A DNA stretch of 64,000 nt from positions 1 to 64,000 of the forward strand of contig JAKOGH010000277.1 of NCBI GenBank assembly GCA_024811115.1, given 5' to 3'. The position numbers and the translations under genes were made by a program. Source of the DNA: Terana coerulea. Lineage: Eukaryota > Basidiomycota > Agaricomycetes > Polyporales > Phanerochaetaceae. Shown here piece by piece: positions 46,664 to 60,317 of this stretch. The notes beneath the pieces are model-generated. The model did not search any database. It saw only the letters and a list, made by a program, of their open reading frames with translations, and was not told where the DNA came from. The first letter of the stretch is position 1; each line of letters opens with the position of its first letter.

Positions 46664-47738
46664 TCACACCGACGTCGCGATCGTGCAGCTCGAGCCGCTT
46701 TGGCAGATCGTCGTGCGGCCCAGGTTCTTCGCAATCGGCCCTACAAGCACAACCCATCAGTTTCATCGCACCGCTCCCACCAAACAAACGACGCTCACCC
46801 GTCGGTCCATCCACATACTTGCACTCGTCCGACGTAATGCAGTACTGGCCCTCCTTGAGCAGCGCATACTGCTTGTCCCCCACTTGCCGCCGAACTGCAG
46901 CCAGCCGACGCCCTGGCCCGCCTCGACGCCCGCACCGGCCCCGGCCCCGCCCGCGACGCTGAACGTGCTGCTCGCCGTGTCGAACCAGTAGCCGCGGTAG
47001 TTCTTGGTGACGTCCCACAGCGGGCCCGCGTCCGTCGTGTCGTCGAGCCCGGGCAGGTCGTGCTGGTGGCTGCCGACGGTCGCGTAGTTCGCGTGCGTGC
47101 CCGTCGCGATGTACGTCACCGCGCGACCGCCCGAGGTGGGGACGGCGCTGTACGCGTACGCGGCGCCGCTCGAGTGCGCGGAGAGATAGAGCGACTGCGG
47201 GACGCCGTTCGAGGAAGCGCACGGCGCTGTGCTCCCAGTCGCCGACGTGGTCGCCGAACTGCAGGCCGAGGTACTGTCTCCTCCCGTTAGCAAACCGCCC
47301 TTGACGCGTAGAAACGGGAACGCGCACCTCAGCGTGGTCGTACGAGTAGAAGTAGAAGTAGAACGCGTCGACGATGCCGCCCGCCTTCTGCACGGCGACG
47401 ATCGTCGCGGGCGCGCTCGTCAGCCCGCTCGCGTCCGGCTTCACGCCGCCCAGCCACGCCGGCAGGTCCTCGACGTCGTCCTTGCTCGTGAGGTACGTCG
47501 CGCTGCTCAGGCCGCCGATGGACGCGAACGTGACGGCGGCGCCCGTGGAGCTGTTCACGCCGACGTGCGTGAGGTGCGTCGCGACGTCTGCGGGCCAGTA
47601 CGCCTCGCTCGCGGAGAGGTGCGCGAGCGGCGCGTACTGCAGGACGTAGGATGGGAGCGGCGTCGTCGCCGTGGGCGCACCGAACGTGCGGGGCAGTGCG
47701 CCGAGGGCGACGGAGAGGAGGAGGGCGCGCCAGGACAT
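46664..47738 (-). CDS. Vps62-like secreted protein (DUF946-type), two homopolymer frame breaks
   Basis: Start ATG 47738 (MSWRALLLSVALGALPRTFG: signal peptide), stop TGA 46664-46666. Three exons: exon 1 ends YSYDHAE, a 57-nt intron follows, then YLGLQFGDHVGDWEHSAVRF; the last intron falls within the PTG codon before PIAKNLGRTTICQSG. Motifs GDHVGDWEH, ATGTHANYA and YRGYWFDTASSTFSV are typical of the Vps62/DUF946 family, found in fungal secreted and vacuolar proteins; yeast Vps62 is linked to vacuolar protein sorting. Length is about 320 residues. Two frame slips, an extra G at about 47213 and a C5 run at 46877-46881 needing C6, separate otherwise clean coding. Third-position GC is very high compared with the genes to the left. 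Confidence 0.85.
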
Positions 47739-50612
47739 GCTTGTGGGGTGTGTGTGTAACGACTGTGAGGGGGAGGGGGAGGCCGCGGAGGCAAGCCGGC
47801 CTGCAAGAATGGGCTGGGCGACGCTTTTATGCTGCGACGCGAGCAGGCGGGCCATGACGTGCGCTGCCGTTCTCGAAAGCCTGGAACGTCTGGTCGGCGA
47901 CGACGCCATACGGCGCATGAATGCATCCGAGACTCACGTTTGCCCTGAGCACCCGACACTGCCAGATATATTGACCTGGTGTGCCATGCAGGCACAAGGT
48001 CCCTAGCACGCGTGCGCTGTGTTCGTGTAAATACGTCTCGGCCAGAGCCAATGGTGCTCCGTATGCCTGCGCACGGGCATCACAGGCACCCCAGAGTTTG
48101 CATATGAGCACATCAGGAGCGCGTCACAGGACGACCAAGGAACAGCAAAGAAAAGCAAATGCAGGGATGCGAGAAGGCGGACGCCCCGCGGGGCCCTCGC
48201 AACCGCATGGGCGTCGCCACGTGCGTGCGGGCGCACCGTGACTATCTGCTTCGCGACGGCTTCAAGGTGTGGCGACGATGGCAGGCTCGCCAGGGGGCGG
48301 AAGATCGGGGTCGACATGCTTGTGTGTCCGTGACGCTTGCGTGCGATGTACAGAGAGAGGCGGGGCGGCGGGATCCACGCAGAGGAGGTGAAATATAGAC
48401 CCCCGTTGCGTTGCAGGCCCTCCAGCGAAACGTAGGTGTATATCTTCGCCGGTTTTGTGTAGAGACTTGTGAAGAGGCGAGAGCACGTGTGCGGGACAGA
48501 GATGCCGCACGCAGTCTGGAGTTGTGGTGCGGTCAAAGTAAGGAACGCGAAAGTCAGCAGCCATGGTCTATCTACAGCGCAGATATTGAAGAACATACCA
48601 AATGCAATAGCACAAACACCCCAGAGCCAGTATCACATTCCCGTGGTAGAAGTGGGACAGAGAGTGAGACAGGTGATGGCGACGGAAGGAGGTTCAGGGT
48701 GTGTAGAGGGTGTAAGCATCGCCTGTGAGGGGCACGAGACATACGGGGTCGCGGACGGTGTTTCAGGAGAAGGCTTCATCCACCACATTCGCGCTGCGTA
48801 AATGCACTTCCTTTCCTGCGCCTTTGTAGCAGTTGTGAGGTGCGTCGATTGTACTTTCCCCAGTACGATGGCCTGTTGGTGCCTGGTGAGGGTAAATAGC
48901 AGCGACTCTTCACCGTCTGCGGGCATTGGTACCTAAGTTGAAAACAAACACCAGAACCGTCGTCCGAATATCTTCCAGGATCGACATTACGTTTCTTCAA
49001 ACGTAGAAGTGCACGGAGCGGGGCCAGGGTGTGCATTAAGTGGACCAGGCGGACGCGTCTTGGAAGGCAACGGCCTGGGTAGTGGTGTTCTCCGCGAGGC
49101 TGTCTCCTGCAAAAGTGTTGTCTTCTCCATGGTAGCCAGTGTCGCCGACGTGTAACTTCTCCCATGGCCGTCTTGGGTGTGTTCTTTCCGTCGGTAGAGT
49201 TGAACGTTGCGCAGCATGATCGAAAATAAATACGCACCTTGAGCAGCCCTCAAAGGACCGCTAAGCCAGTACTACAATCATCGCCTCCAACTGCCCAGAA
49301 TTTGCTGTTGTGCACGAGAACACAAAGACACGCGCTGGACACGGAGGCCGCTTGCGCACCGGCCGTCCGAATTCGATGAGGTCGAGACAGTTCAAGCCAC
49401 ACGAAGGAGCGTCGGCGGGGTCGTAAGTTTTGCAGGACGGCGAGCACGGGGTGGCAGGCGCAGGAGATGGTGAGAGGTCAAGCCGGCCAAACGAGGCCGC
49501 TGTTGGGGTGAGGGCGTCGTGGCGCAGCGGAGCAAAGCGCGTAGGCGCCCCAACGCAGGGCGCGTTCCCATTGGCTCCCACGCTCCGTGCCTCCGTCCCG
49601 CCACCGCCACGACGCCAGACGGGCCTCCGCGGGGGCGTCGTGACTCACATCGTCCCATCGACTCATCGACTCATCGTGGCACGACCTATACGATGGGGAT
49701 GGGGCCTTCGCCTTTTACTCTATTCGTCCTATCTCGCCCAACGTCCCAGTTGCCCAATTCGACGCGGACAGCTATAAGCCTGGGGGCGTGAACGTGTGGG
49801 CAACAAACGTTCATACTGTACTGCAGGCTCTGGCGACGCGCCATGGCTACCAAGCATGCCGTCCAATCTGTGGTTAACAAACGCGGTAAGCAAATCACGT
49901 CTGTAACCATCGCTGTTGCCTGCCTGTCTATCACGCACTCTATCACGTCCGCGGGCTGTTCGTCGCGACTTCATTGGCCCGTTGCTGCTAGCCCTCCGCT
50001 GTCTTCTGCTGCTCCTTCCCATCCACGAATAGCGCGAGAGAGCGGCGGGTGCCGTCGGCCCCGAGGGACGCCGCGCTCCTTGCCGCCCCGCTGCATTTGA
50101 CCACGGCGCGTCTAATGAACGCGACGGTATCCACCCTCCTGTCAACGGCCGTACATAAACGGATGGGATCTGCAATCCGTCGCGGCCCTGTGCGCGTCGC
50201 CAGCGCAACCCCTCCCATCCATCCTGCGTCCATCCCGGCTGCCCATTGCCCACAGCCCGTGCGCGCATCCTGCCGTCCAGCGGGCTGCCGCTGCCGACAT
50301 CTGCCATGCACACCCTCCGAGATGTCACGCCGCGTTTCGTCGCCAGCCGGACGCATAAAAGCGGCGCCGTGCACGCCGCGGTACCGCACACTCCCCGCTA
50401 CTCACCCTACCCGCCGCTTGACGCCGCCCTCTCTGCTTTCGCTTTCTCCCTTCGCAGGATCGACGCCTTCTTTAATAGAACCCCTATCCTTCACGTATTC
50501 GTGTACGACGCGCTGACATGACGATAGTTCTCACGCCCTACTGGTCGAACGGTGTCCAGAAGCTGCGCCTCGCGCCCGCGCGTGCGTCCTTACCACCCTC
50601 CCCATACCTATT
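47739..50612. other. 2.9-kb stretch with no recognised gene
   Basis: This separates the Vps62-like gene (minus) from malic enzyme (plus), so both promoters lie in it. GC-rich open frames occur on both strands at 47.9-50.4 kb, but none shows a family motif or conserved block. An additional 5' exon of malic enzyme could lie at 49.84-50.5 kb (ATG at 49843 followed by a GT donor), which is unproven. Confidence 0.45.
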
Positions 50613-52688
<2,076 letters not shown>

Positions 52689-53089
52689 ACGGGGGTGGTG
52701 TGCAAAATCTGGTGGTAGTTCTCTTGGTTGGGATTGGTTGGAATAAGGTATGACGGGAATTAGAGATGACATGGTAGATGGAACTGTAGATGCTGTAATA
52801 TGCTCTCGAGACGCAGTAATGCGTCGTAATCTTGATCTTGGGCAATAGTAACGTGGTGCCAGGTCTCCTTCACGCATAGCGCGATCTCGGCGTCCAGCGC
52901 CGCCAAGCGTACACCTACTTGCAAAGGCACGTTTTCACTCAGGACGACCTACGGACGCCCGCTGAACGAAATGTCATGGCACACCCAAACCATAAACACG
53001 CCATAAAGATACATGAAATAAATATATGGTATATATATGCAGCGGCTGGGACGCGTGCTGCAGCTGTATATGCAGGAATCGCAGCTGCC
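52689..53089. other. Convergent 3' region, about 400 bp
   Basis: Between the malic enzyme stop and the likely stop of the membrane-protein gene on the other strand. Nothing recognised. Confidence 0.5.
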
Positions 53090-54897
53090 TCATAAAGATG
53101 ATGGCGGTGGGGAGAGCTGCGTGACGGGCGGTGTCGGGGGCGGCGGCAGCGCGCGTTGCGCCTCGGGCAGCGCGCTGAACGGGAGGCGCACGCTGCCCCC
53201 GTGCGGCGTCGCGAGGCTGAGCGCGGGCAGCAGCCACGACGACGCGGTGCTGCCGCGGGCGGGCGACTCCCCCGCTGTGCCCCAGGCGCGTCGCGCGGAT
53301 TTGCGGCGGAGGACATGGAGCTTGTGGACGGGGAAGATGGCGCAAAAGGGGCGGACAGCGGGAGGGGTTGACCAGTGGGCGGAGGGCCAGGCGTCTGCGG
53401 AAGAGTTTTGCTGTCCTTGCTAATGCGGTCAATGTCGTTCTCGCCACCGCCGACACCGCCGCCGTTGCTGCTACCACCGACGCCAACGTCGCGCACGGAC
53501 GCGGCGTCGCCCGGCGCCTTCTCGATGGCGGACATCTTCTCGTACGGGTCGACGGTGCTCGAGTTCGAGGGGTTGTTGCGCATGATCGAGTCGGACGTGG
53601 TCCAGAACGTCTCTGCGCGGCCGCGTCGGCAGTGTGAACAACCACGAAGTGCATGGACGACTCACGGCGTTGCAGCCAGCTCGCGATCGGGCTCGTCCGC
53701 GTCCGTTCCGCTTGTGCCCTGCGCCGCCGGCGCCGCAGTAGCACCAGCCCGAGCACCAGCAGCGTCAACAGCGCGACGACGCCGCCGACCGCCCCGCCAA
53801 CGATCGCCGCGACGGGTCGGCGCCCGCCCGCCGCCGCGGAGGGCGCAAGGGCGGCGCTGATCGCGTTCGTCGCCTTGGTGCAGATGAGCAGCGTGTCGAG
53901 CGTGTACGGGCTGCCGTCGCTCGTGATGTTGATCGTGAGCGTGTGGCTGGCGAGGGGGAGCGCGGGCGACTCGAAGAACTGCTGGTTCGGAATGTCGCGC
54001 GTGCTGAACGGGAGCGGGAGCGTCACCGCCGGTGCGGTGTCGATCGCGTACGACGCGACGGCCGGCGGCACGGTGGAGTTGCTCTCGTGCACAATCCCGA
54101 TGACCGTTATGCTTGTCCCTGCGTCGCCAGAGCTGTCAGCGCACCGTCGCGCGGGGGAAGAGACGCGTACCGTTGAAGGAGATTGCGACCTGCGAGCCGG
54201 CGGTCGTGGTCGTGTGCGTCGTGAACATGATCCCGCTGGGGTCTTTGGACTGCAGGATCCACGTGCCGGTGTACTGCAGCCGCCCGTCGTTCTCGTTTAC
54301 CACTTCGCAAGGCAGAGACGACGAGTTGAAGTTACCGAACCCGCCACCAAACTTGTCATTACCGTTGCCGCTCTTGTCTCCGCCGCTGTCGTCGTCACCG
54401 TCGTCACCGTCGTCGCTGCCAGAGTCATCGCCGGCATCTCCGCTAAAAAAGGGTTGTTATTCCCGCTTCCGTTCCCGCTTCCGCTTCCACTCCCATTGTC
54501 GTGGTTATTAGGATTATTGTTATTGTTGTCATTATTATTTCCTGGTGAAGTAGACACTGAGCTTAGCTTTTGTGGAGTGTAGTGCGCGATGTTACCGTCT
54601 TTGCTAGTGTCCGTGCTTTGGCTTTTGGGGCCGCTGGATGTAACGGTTGCACCGCTGCTCTTACTGCCCTGCTCCGCATCGAAGTTGTGGCCCTGTGTAT
54701 GATGCTTAAATCCTGATTTCCTCGTGCTCGATGCAGCGGTGGATCGTGACGATTGGAATGTGACGGTTGTCGATGTATGTCCGCTGTTCCCTGAGTAATA
54801 TTAATGCGTATGAATGCTATATCAGAATTAACCATATTAAATGCTTACCTCGACGTAGTACAGTTCTACTCGGGAGATATGTCTGTAAATAAGCCAT
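53090..54897 (-). CDS. Single-pass membrane protein with low-complexity Asn/Gly/Asp/Ser-rich part
   Basis: Modelled from ATG 54897 (MAYLQTYLPSRTVLRR). A first intron (gtaagcattt...ttactcag) is followed by a Ser/Thr-rich exon and an NNNDNNNNNPNNHDNGS-type tract, then Asp/Gly repeats. A beta-type domain follows (LQYTGTWILQSKDPSGIMF, then GTSITVIGIVHESNSTVPP after an intron; FESPALPLASHTLTINITSD). Next come one helix (AIVGGAVGGVVALLTLLVLG), a polybasic flank (LLRRRRRR) and a long polar tail (VDPYEKMSAIEKAPGD). This layout recurs in agaricomycete surface proteins of unknown role. The A6 run at 54445-54450 needs one more base to join the low-complexity part to the beta domain, or an intron ends there. 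No signal peptide is seen at this start, so the 5' end is doubtful, and the stop at 53090 is one of two possible frames. Confidence 0.6.
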
Positions 54898-56500
54898 CCT
54901 GGGCCAACTCGGAGAGCGAGGATGCAGACAATTCGAAACCCGCCTGGAAGGAACATTGCATGAGCGTCTCAAACTGAAGCACAGAGCACTCACGTCGAGC
55001 GGTCGAAGGCGTTCAACGCGCTTGAAGATAGGGAAAGCGAGAGGAGTGCGGTCTCCACGTCTCACTGCACGGTGTATCCTTATAACAACGTCTTTTCTAA
55101 TTCACCGCAGAGACGGCACACACGACCCGGGTGAGTTGGCAGCTCGCACGCCCGCGCCATCCAAACCATCAGATATTCTTGTGCGTTCTCGTCTGCGACT
55201 GTGGCCACGGACGCTGCACGGGACTGCGACCGAGCGAATGGGGGTTCCAGGCTCTATGACAACGCGGCACCAACAGCAGAGCGTATATCCCGTCGCCACG
55301 CGCGATGGCAGGATGCGGAAGCTTTAGCTGCTATGCACGTCATGCCCGCCTTCCACGTTGGAAGTGTGGCGCAGGAACGGGTCCGTCGACCGCCTGCGAC
55401 GAGGGAGGGATTCCGAGCGAGTGGATATAGAAAAGCGGCCTCGGTCACCTCTTAAATTCCGCCTGCCGGGGCTTGGCAAAGTCAGTCGCTGACAGACGTA
55501 TACATTCTGCATGGACTATACTTTACCGTTTTCTGCATGTGAGCTCTTTCGACTCTTCTGCCGTTGCTACGGACAACGGACGAAGGCGTGGTGGCGCCCG
55601 GCGAGTCACCGCTTTGTACGATAGCCATCTTCAGCATTTCTTCGCCCACTCGGAGGTCAACAAAGACATGTTATCTCGCTGGATGAGCTATAGCGTCCGT
55701 TGAAGTAGTGGCGGCGGTGAAGAAAGGCACGTATCCTCAAGCCGCTGAAAGCTTGAGGCTCTTGACGTCTTCGACTCTCTTCGACCGTGCCACGAGTTCT
55801 CATGCCGAGCTTGCATCTTGATCAACCAGAAAGATCAGAGATAATCCGTGGATATCAGATTCGCAGTCGAACGACCCATACAGCGGTGAGAAATAGAGGC
55901 CAAGTGGACCTGGACAAGTTGGTGGGCGTTCGAGGACAAGAAGAACACGAGGCGCTTATCCCTTGCTTAGGACCACCTTGCTCTGGTAACTTACTACTGG
56001 CAGACTCAAAGCTTGGCACCGCATGTTACAGCTGCAACGCAACTCGCTCAGGAATTGTACATATGTATTTCCGAGTGACAGTGACTGCAACACATACTTG
56101 TATTTTTCTTTTCAGCCGCCGGGCGCTTGGCGCTGCCGAAGCGTACTGGGCTAGAAAAGGAAAAAGGCGGGAGGCTTTGCACAACAATGCCAAATAACGG
56201 ACGCCAGCTGCCCAAGTGCCGCCTGGACATTTTACAACAACTTGTTGGCGGCCGCAAACGTGACGGGTGGTGGCTCACGTTCAACGTTCAGGCCTCAGCA
56301 ACCAGCTAATATTGTACAAGCACGCTACGGTTGATCTCGGCCCTCTCTTGTGGACACAGTGGTATGTACGGAATCCGGATTGTTATTCAAGGAGAAATAT
56401 GCTGATGTATTGAAAGCGCTGGACAAATTGCCAACCAGCTGCGTCGGGCGTTGAAAGCCATCGACACAAAATTGATCATCCCCAGAGTCGAGAGGGTAAA
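54898..56500. other. 1.6-kb stretch with no recognised gene
   Basis: The right part (56.11-56.50 kb) belongs to inverted block 2 and matches the upstream DNA of F-box copy 1. The left part holds only short open frames without motifs. It lies between divergent starts and should contain promoters. Confidence 0.45.
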
Positions 56501-57799
56501 ATGCACCCATGCCTTCGCATACCTGAGATCTCGCAGCAAATTGCAGATCAAATGGAACAGGACCGCGAGGAATATGTGAAGGCCGACCTCCTTCTTATGG
56601 GACTGACATGTAAAATGTTGTACGAGCCAGCTATAAATGCTCTCTGGAGAGACCTCGAGGATGACGGAGTTCTCCCGCTTCTATGTTTGTTCCTGGAAAA
56701 CACCTGGAAATATGCTGACAAAAACTCGGTTGAAGTCATACGTGTCCCGCTTTGCTTGCATGTGTACATAGTGAAGCTTACCTTAAGGTTATCTCCTTTG
56801 ATCAGGTGGCTACTAGAAATGCAGCACCAGATGAGTGGCGAGCATTCTGCCACCATGCACTTTGTATTCATATCATGACTGCGAGTCAGGGATACTTCAC
56901 AGAACAGTGGGATGTACCTAAGGTTGTCTTCATGCTCAAATATTTGATGGTGCACTATCCTTCTTGCAACCCTTTGCCAAATCTACAGATACTGCACTCC
57001 CCTGGCCTTCCTGTTTCTCATCTTCTTGGCCTATTTATACAACATCATCTCAAGAGCTTCAAGGCGGAAGTTCCTCTCTGTGAGCAAGGCGCTTTGGCCT
57101 TTGTAAATTGTAAAGCACTTGGCAGAGATGCGTCAAGCTTCCCCCATCTCGAGGAGCTGCACCTGTCTTTATCCGGCTCTAGATCAAGAGGGTCACATTG
57201 CTGACCTTACCACCACTGCCTGTGAAACCATCAGCTCACTATTCTATCTGAAGAAAGTAGATGTTGGTCTGTTGAGCATGCCAACATTACAACACCTGAT
57301 GGGTCTATCTATCATTTGAATCCTATCAATTCATTTGGGCAATGTTGATTATGGACCAATTATCTCTTCCTCTTCCAGCGGCTCATCTCTGCCCTTTCTC
57401 AACCTCCAGGAGTTGACGATTACAACCTTCGGTAACGAGGCAAGCCTGATATCCACACTCACATTCCTCAAGGCCATACAATCCATATGTCTTGTCAGAC
57501 TTACCCTTAAGCCCTGAGTATTCTACAACAAAATTTGCAGCTGGCGGACAGGTACTACTCAGCCAACTGCACAGTATATAAAAGCCTTGTTCAGCAGCCT
57601 TGCTCATTTCACCACTCTTCAAGAGGTAATAGTCAATTGCATTTGGCACAAAGACTCTGTGACCTCTACTATGAAGCAGTTTGTGCTCAGTAAATACACC
57701 CTATCTCCACTATTCCTCCTGAAGATGCTGGCATGTCTATCCATTCCTAACCTACCCGTCAGGCTCACAGCATCATCTATTTACACTTTCACTCGGGTA

Positions 57800-58169
57800 C
57801 TGTACATTAATGACCTGACAGGGTGTCGCACGTCACAGGGGGTCCCGCCTGTCCGCTATCCGGGTTTTTGTCACCGGTCACAGAGGGGTCCGCCCGGTTT
57901 GTGACAGATAAGTCCTTACCCCCAAATTTTCGAGCCTGCGGCGCATTGAGCCTTCTTTCCTACTCGACGCTCGCAAACGGGCGTATTCATGGTAGATGCT
58001 GCACAATAACAGCCAAATAACGGTGAGTAAACACCAAATTTGGCTCCAGATAGCCTGCTCACCACCAGTCTCTGGAAGCATGTCACAGGCCCTCGACCCT
58101 GCCGCTCATCCGGATCGTTGCAAAAATGTCACAGTCACAACTGGCCCCTGTCAGGTCATTAATGTACAG
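57800..58169. mobile_element. Tc1/mariner-type MITE, 370 bp, TA target duplication
   Basis: 24-bp identical inverted ends beginning CTGTACATTAATGACCTGAC, flanked by TA on each side (57798-57799 and 58170-58171). Taking out the element plus one TA restores the coding frame of the host F-box copy (CGG GTA TGG), which agrees with the paralog at 39.8-40.3 kb. It has no coding capacity. The TA duplication points to Tc1/mariner or a related IS630-type transposase. Confidence 0.85.
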
Positions 58170-58199
58170 TATGGCTAAATATTCATACGTTGAAGCTAG

Positions 58200-59300
58200 G
58201 AGAATACATCAAGACTCAAGCGCTTCCTGTCGCGAGAGACAAGCTCAACGCGCAACCAGAGCAGACAGATTGGAGCAGATATGGAATAGATGGTAGAATA
58301 CGTACAAGAAGGGCAACAAGGGCCAACTCTAGGTAGACCTAGTATTGCCGAAGTTCAGTTCAGTTCAGTTCGGGCCCATTTTTGTCCGAACCAGAACCAG
58401 AACCAAGTGTTTAGTAGCCGAACCAGAACTAAACTGAACTGAACCAGCATGAACTGGTTCAGTCGGTTCAGTTCAGGGTTCAAACTGGTTCGAACCATTG
58501 AACCATGTAAATATCTGCTTTACTCTGTCAAATCAGTATAATCGCAATGGTAAATCATAATAGAGTTATATATTGACATCTAGAAGGGTTTGTATAGTGC
58601 AAAAGCCTTATATTATGACATTTTGAAGCTCAGTGTCTGATAAAGGCTGCCAGTTGCCTTTTTGGCAGCTATTGATGGCATCATGTATACACCAAAACAT
58701 AAGCAGAGCAACATTTGGTGCTCAGTTTACAAGCACAATAACGAAAAGATAGTTTAGACATGCTACAGTAAGTAAGTTCATGTACTTTTCTCTATAAATC
58801 CCAGTACAAATACACTACATAACATGTACATGGTTCATGGTTTGAACCAGTTCAAACTTGGTTCAGTGACAGCCATGCCCCGAACCAAGAACCGAACTAA
58901 GTTACCTAGAGGCCAAACCAGAACAGAACAGAACAGAACCACATGGTTCGGTTCATCAGTTCTGGTTCTGAACCACTGAACCGAACTGAACTTTGGCAAC
59001 ACTAGGTAGACCTCACAGAATGAGTAGGCTGGTGCCAATACTTGTCCCCAATGACCAAGTTAGCATTGCTACTATGTACGGTGTATAGAATACATACCTT
59101 GTCCCCAATGACCAAGAGGTCGAGATGAGGGACAAGGCAAGAGAGTCTGAATGCTAAATGTCTGAGAGCGTGAGAAGAATCAAGCCGCGTTTGGGCGCTA
59201 AGCGCCGGGATCATCGGAATAAAGTCCAAGGCTCTGGGGCTGCTACCAGGCCGTGTATCTGTGCTAAACAAATGCAAGAAATGAAAAATAATACTACATG
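58200..59300. mobile_element. Unclassified insertion hosting the hAT element
   Basis: About 430 bp (excluding the hAT element and its duplication) with no counterpart in F-box copy 1. It lies between 'LKLG' coding sequence at about 58.20 kb and 'RHFPLELEVED' at about 59.31 kb. A 19-bp sequence cttgtccccaatgaccaag occurs twice, at about 59.04 and 59.10 kb. The ends are not clear and no target duplication was found. Confidence 0.45.
58340..59004. mobile_element. hAT-type non-autonomous element, 665 bp, 8-bp target duplication
   Basis: Ends TAGTATTGCCGAAGTTCAGT (left) and, as reverse complement, TAGTGTTGCCAAAGTTCAGT (right). They are flanked by GGTAGACC at 58332-58339 and 59005-59012. The 8-bp duplication and TAGTGTTGCC-type terminus are hAT hallmarks. 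Both subterminal zones are packed with GGTTC/GAACC words, expected transposase-binding sites. The core is AT-rich and without an open frame. It lies inside another insertion of the F-box copy, so it is nested. Confidence 0.85.
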
Positions 59301-59692
59301 TGTATGTCCGTCTGCGACACTTCCCTTTGGAACTTGAAGTTGAGGATTTACAACCATTTGCCCTTCATTCCTTGAATCTGCAGTACCTTGGGTTGGCAAT
59401 CAGCATGTCTAGTGACTATGGGATAAATGTGGATAAGCATCTCCCTGCCAGCCATACCAGGTCCAAGTTGAATTGGCTCAACCTGGGGTTCACTCATCTG
59501 ACAGCGAATGTCGTGCACGTTGCTGCCTGACTGTCTGGGGTGTTTCTCTGTGCATATTTTGATTGGGCGAGTGGGCAAAGCGAAGAAATTAGAATGGCAT
59601 TTGTTGGGCTAAGTGAACTTCACCGAGCCTTTATTGTGATAGGAGCGCAGGAGAGGCAGTCTGTGCTTGAAGCTGTTCAAGTTAAAGAATGA

Positions 59693-60317
59693 ATCTTATC
59701 TGCCTTTCAATGTTGCTCCCAGGTCTAACAGGACTGTAGTGGAGATGATGAAGATGGTGCAGAAATGGAAGAACTTCCCTCGTCTCCGCAGTAAGAATCA
59801 ACTGCACTGGAGCTGTTGCTGCTGCATGCAAATAGAGCTGTCCATGCGGTACGTACTTGCATGTGGTTATTTCGCTATAGTCCGGGAGCAGTGGTCGGTA
59901 TACATGACATGTCAAGCTGCATGGTCAAGACAGCAGTATGACTTGGCACCCTACGCCGCTGGGCTTGCACTCTCCATTCAACAGACAGATATTGCCCATA
60001 TCCTTGGTAGATAAGTACTGCAGTGAATACATATTGGTACCTGTGAATTCCTCAATATATTAGGCCGCCCCTGACCTGGCCTCAAGTCAACAAAGGACTC
60101 ACCCGATTGTAGAACTCAATACCCTCTCCTCACAACATGTTCATTGCTATATCGTATCTAGCAGACATGAGATTACAGAATACAGCTCGACCGTAGAAGC
60201 CCATATATATTTACGAGATATCCTTTTTAAAGCCAGTGCAACCAAAAGCAAAGCGACTTAGAGTGGCTTTTACACAGGCAGTCTGCGACACTGGGCTGTC
60301 ATTGGCCATCAGGGCCC
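59693..60317. other. Convergent intergenic DNA, part of inverted block 2
   Basis: 59.69-59.89 kb matches 39.18-39.46 kb inverted. No gene recognised. Confidence 0.5.

Larger units (their letters stand above)
56501..59692 (+). pseudogene. F-box/LRR-like gene, copy 2: nonsense codons and nested transposons
   Basis: Starts MHPCLRIPEISQQIADQMEQ at 56501 and ends IGAQERQSVLEAVQVKE-stop at 59692, so both ends of copy 1 are preserved. Lesions: the splice donor seen in copy 1 (gtacgt) reads atacgt; an arginine codon is TGA near 57.32 kb (SII-stop-ILSIHL against SIIRTLSIHL); a tryptophan codon is TGA near 57.52 kb (LKP-stop-VFY against LQPWVFY); one extra base occurs near 57.18 kb; and insertions occupy 57800-58169 and about 58.20-59.30 kb. 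Removing the first insertion restores FTRVWLNIHTLKLG, matching FARAWPDVHTLTLG of copy 1. The last part (LELEVEDLQPFALHSLNLQY) is again well conserved. It cannot encode a full protein. Confidence 0.85.

Noticed and set aside
47229..47759. Long GC-rich open frame on the plus strand
   Set aside because: Antisense to the Vps62-like gene; arginine/alanine-rich shadow of high third-position GC with no motif.
49729..50391. 220-codon open frame on the minus strand
   Set aside because: Arginine-rich composition, no recognisable domain, overlaps the expected malic enzyme upstream region; likely a GC shadow.
58340..59004. Dense short repeats resembling a CRISPR array
   Set aside because: Irregular spacing, no unique spacers, eukaryotic context, and hAT termini with target duplication explain them.
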